NCBI GenBank assembly: GCA_002686085.1
Contig: NZAC01000065.1
Location: forward strand, 1-32,103
Origin: Roseibacillus sp.
Lineage (GTDB): Bacteria > Verrucomicrobiota > Verrucomicrobiia > Verrucomicrobiales > Akkermansiaceae
Length of the DNA stretch: 32,103 nucleotides
Direction: 5' to 3'
The notes beneath the pieces were generated by a model. It worked only from the letters and a program-made list of their open reading frames with translations, had not been told where the DNA came from and ran no database searches. Of this stretch, positions 30,045 to 32,103 are shown in pieces. Position 1 is the stretch's first letter, and every line of letters starts with the position of its first letter. The translations under genes were made by a program, and so were the position numbers.

Positions 30045-31982
30045 GTGGATCGTAAGGCTTGGATCGTTATCGCGCTGTGCTGCCTCGGGCTGTACCTCAA
30101 TCTGAATTTTAGCCGCAAGAACGCGGAGGCGTTAAGGGAGCAGGAGCGAGAGGCTCTGGTTCAGAAAAAGGCTGCCCAGGGGAAAGAGGGAGGCTCGCCC
30201 GCAGCGACAGCTCCCGCCACAGGTGAGGGGGCTGCTGCTGGCTCGGAGAGGTCTGAGGAGGAAGCAAAGGTGCCGGAGACCGATCCAGTTTTGGAAGAAA
30301 AGACCTTCAAGCTTTCCAGCGGGGACGCTGTGTTCACCTTCACGAATTTCGGGGGAGGGATCAAACGCGCCGAAATGAGTGGTCAGTTCGCGGTGCAGGA
30401 TAAGGAGAATCTCGTTAGCCTGAATGAAAGTGAATCGGAGCCCATCGGTCGCCTGACAAACGGGGTCGACCAATATCTGGATCTCGTCTACGCCCATGTT
30501 CCCGCGTTGGATACCGATGCCAGTATCACCTTTATTGGTAAAACAAGGGATGGTCTACAGATCACCAAGACGTGGACGATTGAAAAGCAGGAGGGCGGCG
30601 CGGCCGCATCAGAAGAAGAGGGCGCCTCATTTCGTCTGACGCTTGACCTCGAATTCGAGAATGCCGGGGAGAGCCCATTGAACCTTAAGGATTATGGCCT
30701 CTTTGCGGGTTCAGCTGCGCCTCTCTGGGAAGGAGAGTGGGATCGTCATATCACTCTCTTCTACCAGAAAGATGGCGATTACAAGAAGCGGCGGGTGATT
30801 AAGTTCAAGAAGGGCAAGAAGCCACACTTTAAGGAGGATGCTGGGGTGCTTGGCTACGCTGGAGTGAGTAGCCAGTTTTTCGCCACTATCATCTCGCCGG
30901 AGAATCCTTACGATGCATGGGTTTGGGGAGATCGAAGAGCGGTTCAACTGCCTGGGATCGCCGGTGGGGGATCAGGGGAGTCGATTCGACTGGGGATGAG
31001 TTTGCCTGAAAAAAAACTGACGCCCAAGGGAGATAACAAGGAAGCTCTTTCCTTCAATCTATATATCGGCCCCAAAAACAGTCGCCTCCTTGGCTTGATT
31101 GGTGAGGAACATGATCGGGATTACGCGAAGGTCATGAACTACGGGGTGTTCAGCCCGATCAGCAAGTTTCTGAACTGGCTTTTGAATATCTTGTTTTCGA
31201 GCATTTTCTCCAACATATCAGATTCGTGGGGATGGGGTTATTCCATCGTGGTACTGACTATCATTATTCGGGGCGCGATGTGGCCTCTGCAGAATAAATC
31301 GACCCGTGCCATGAAGCGGATGTCGAAATTGCAGCCCCAGATCAAGGAGCTTCGTGAGAAGTACGCTGATGATCCTAACCGGATGAATCAGGAGATGATG
31401 AAAATGTATCGGGATTATGGGATCAATCCTCTGGGTGGATGTCTGCCTCTGTTGGTGCAAATCCCAATTTTCTTTGGATTCTACATCATGCTCCAGTATG
31501 CCGTTGAGCTTCGGCAGCAGCCTTTCCTCTGGGTGGAGGACCTGGCTCTTCCAGATACGGTGGCAACCTTGCCCTTCGCTTTTCCGTTCCTCGGGGATGG
31601 AGTGAACCTTCTTCCGATCGTCATGGCAGTTACGATGGTGCTTCAGATGGCACTCACGCCGAAGACGGGCGATAAGATGCAGCGCCGGCTTTTTATGATG
31701 ATGCCGGTCATCTTCTTTTTCTTCTGCTACAACTTTGCCTCTGCTCTTGCGCTCTATTGGACCACCTCCAATATTTTCGCGATCATACAGATGTTAATCA
31801 CCCGGCGACTGCCTGACCCGGAACTCAAAAAGAAGAAGGGCGCCGCAAAAAAGAGTTTTATGCAAAAAATGCAGGAGAGAGCTGAAGAGGCCCAGAAGGC
31901 GCAAAAGGCAATGAGGTCCCGGCAGATGGGAGGACAAGGGCCCAAAAAACCGAAGAAAAGAGGCCCTCGGACAGGAGGGTAG
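30045..31982 (+). CDS. yidC: Membrane protein insertase YidC
   Basis: Inserts and folds inner-membrane proteins, alone or with SecYEG. The start is GTG at 30045, supported by aaaggag seven bases upstream. Residues 4-20 form the N-terminal membrane anchor, followed by an Ala/Glu/Gly-rich linker (about 45-80) and the large periplasmic beta domain (about 85-360). The conserved insertase domain follows with five membrane segments: YSIVVLTIIIRGAMWPLQ holds the key Arg R409, and the C1 loop KLQPQIKELREKYADDPNRM and PLLVQIPIFFGFYIML are typical. The last 60 residues are very basic (KKKKGAAKKS, then KKPKKRGPRTGG), as in YidC forms that bind ribosomes. Length 645 is at the high end. Confidence 0.97.
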   Translation: MDRKAWIVIALCCLGLYLNLNFSRKNAEALREQEREALVQKKAAQGKEGGSPAATAPATGEGAAAGSERSEEEAKVPETDPVLEEKTFKLSSGDAVFTFTNFGGGIKRAEMSGQFAVQDKENLVSLNESESEPIGRLTNGVDQYLDLVYAHVPALDTDASITFIGKTRDGLQITKTWTIEKQEGGAAASEEEGASFRLTLDLEFENAGESPLNLKDYGLFAGSAAPLWEGEWDRHITLFYQKDGDYKKRRVIKFKKGKKPHFKEDAGVLGYAGVSSQFFATIISPENPYDAWVWGDRRAVQLPGIAGGGSGESIRLGMSLPEKKLTPKGDNKEALSFNLYIGPKNSRLLGLIGEEHDRDYAKVMNYGVFSPISKFLNWLLNILFSSIFSNISDSWGWGYSIVVLTIIIRGAMWPLQNKSTRAMKRMSKLQPQIKELREKYADDPNRMNQEMMKMYRDYGINPLGGCLPLLVQIPIFFGFYIMLQYAVELRQQPFLWVEDLALPDTVATLPFAFPFLGDGVNLLPIVMAVTMVLQMALTPKTGDKMQRRLFMMMPVIFFFFCYNFASALALYWTTSNIFAIIQMLITRRLPDPELKKKKGAAKKSFMQKMQERAEEAQKAQKAMRSRQMGGQGPKKPKKRGPRTGG

Positions 31983-31995
31983 AATTCTTTTCCTC

Positions 31996-32016
31996 TCCCG
32001 CAAATTTACAGCGGGA
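31996..32016 (+). terminator. Weak hairpin after yidC
   Basis: tcccgc, nine-base loop, gcggga form a perfect 6-bp stem 14 bases after the yidC stop. No T-tract follows (actcatgagc), so it is at best a partial terminator or an mRNA-stability element. Confidence 0.25.
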
Positions 32017-32072
32017 ACTCATGAGCTTCACACCTAGCTTGACCGGACGGCCCCGGATCCTAAGGTGGCGCC

Positions 32073-32103
32073 ATGGAAGCGCTTTCTGAAGCTCGCCAAA
32101 TCC
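32073..32103 (+). CDS. Possible start of a further gene (truncated by window end)
   Basis: An ATG at 32073 begins an open frame (MEALSEARQI...) to the edge of the window. aaggtgg lies a few bases upstream and could be its ribosome-binding site. A second ATG at 32021 gives only 22 codons before a stop. In many genomes jag or mnmE follows yidC, but ten residues are not enough to assign this one. Confidence 0.3.
   Translation, partial: MEALSEARQI

Noticed and set aside
1-32103. Mobile element, prophage, defence or biosynthetic gene island
   Set aside because: No transposase, integrase, terminal inverted repeats, tRNA-associated direct repeats or known defence genes are seen; nearly all genes are housekeeping or lineage-typical.

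Overview
The window reads as a chromosomal segment of a PVC-superphylum bacterium, most probably a verrucomicrobiote. The reasons are a roughly 1,050-residue secreted 'PVC-type heme-binding CxxCH' protein, a secreted VCBS-repeat protein, a spc ribosomal cluster with no rpmD between rpsE and rplO, and several exported proteins of unknown family. The assignment is inference from gene content; there is no rRNA gene here to confirm it. I see no insertion sequence, prophage, CRISPR array, tRNA or toxin system. Nearly every gene is a housekeeping or lineage-typical gene.

Region 1 (1-4301, + strand) is the distal spc operon: rpsE (5' end outside the window, with an Ala-rich repeat extension), rplO, secY (with an apparent extra C-terminal membrane segment), adk and map. 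It ends at a likely terminator instead of continuing into infA/rpmJ/rpsM. Region 2 (4295-9979) holds exported and carbohydrate-related functions: a cupin and the giant heme protein in one minus-strand operon, an N-acetylmuramoyl-L-alanine amidase, and a divergent SMP-30/gluconolactonase-type gene.

Region 3 (10133-19729, minus strand) is a long co-oriented run. In transcription order it is a cytosolic PAS histidine kinase, an NtrC-type regulator, a GT-C-like membrane glycosyltransferase, xseB, dxs, priA and a small TIGR03643/DUF2805 protein. Spacing is very tight from the kinase to dxs. Region 4 (19778-25458) mixes cutA, an exported protein under a palindromic promoter, acylphosphatase, two unknown exported or anchored proteins, folP and the VCBS protein.

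Region 5 (25613-26572) is a c-di-AMP locus: cdaA followed by an overlapping, very small membrane protein resembling only the N-terminal anchor of CdaR. The overlap contains a 15-bp tandem repeat that duplicates a ribosome-binding-site/ATG module. I consider this the most interesting item in the window. It is followed by bioD and trpB.

Region 6 (28580-32103) has a small membrane protein (minus strand), then rpmH, rnpA, yidD and yidC, the classic L34/RNase P/membrane-insertase cluster. rpmH has a C-terminal extension and a structured leader. The final 31 bases may begin another gene.
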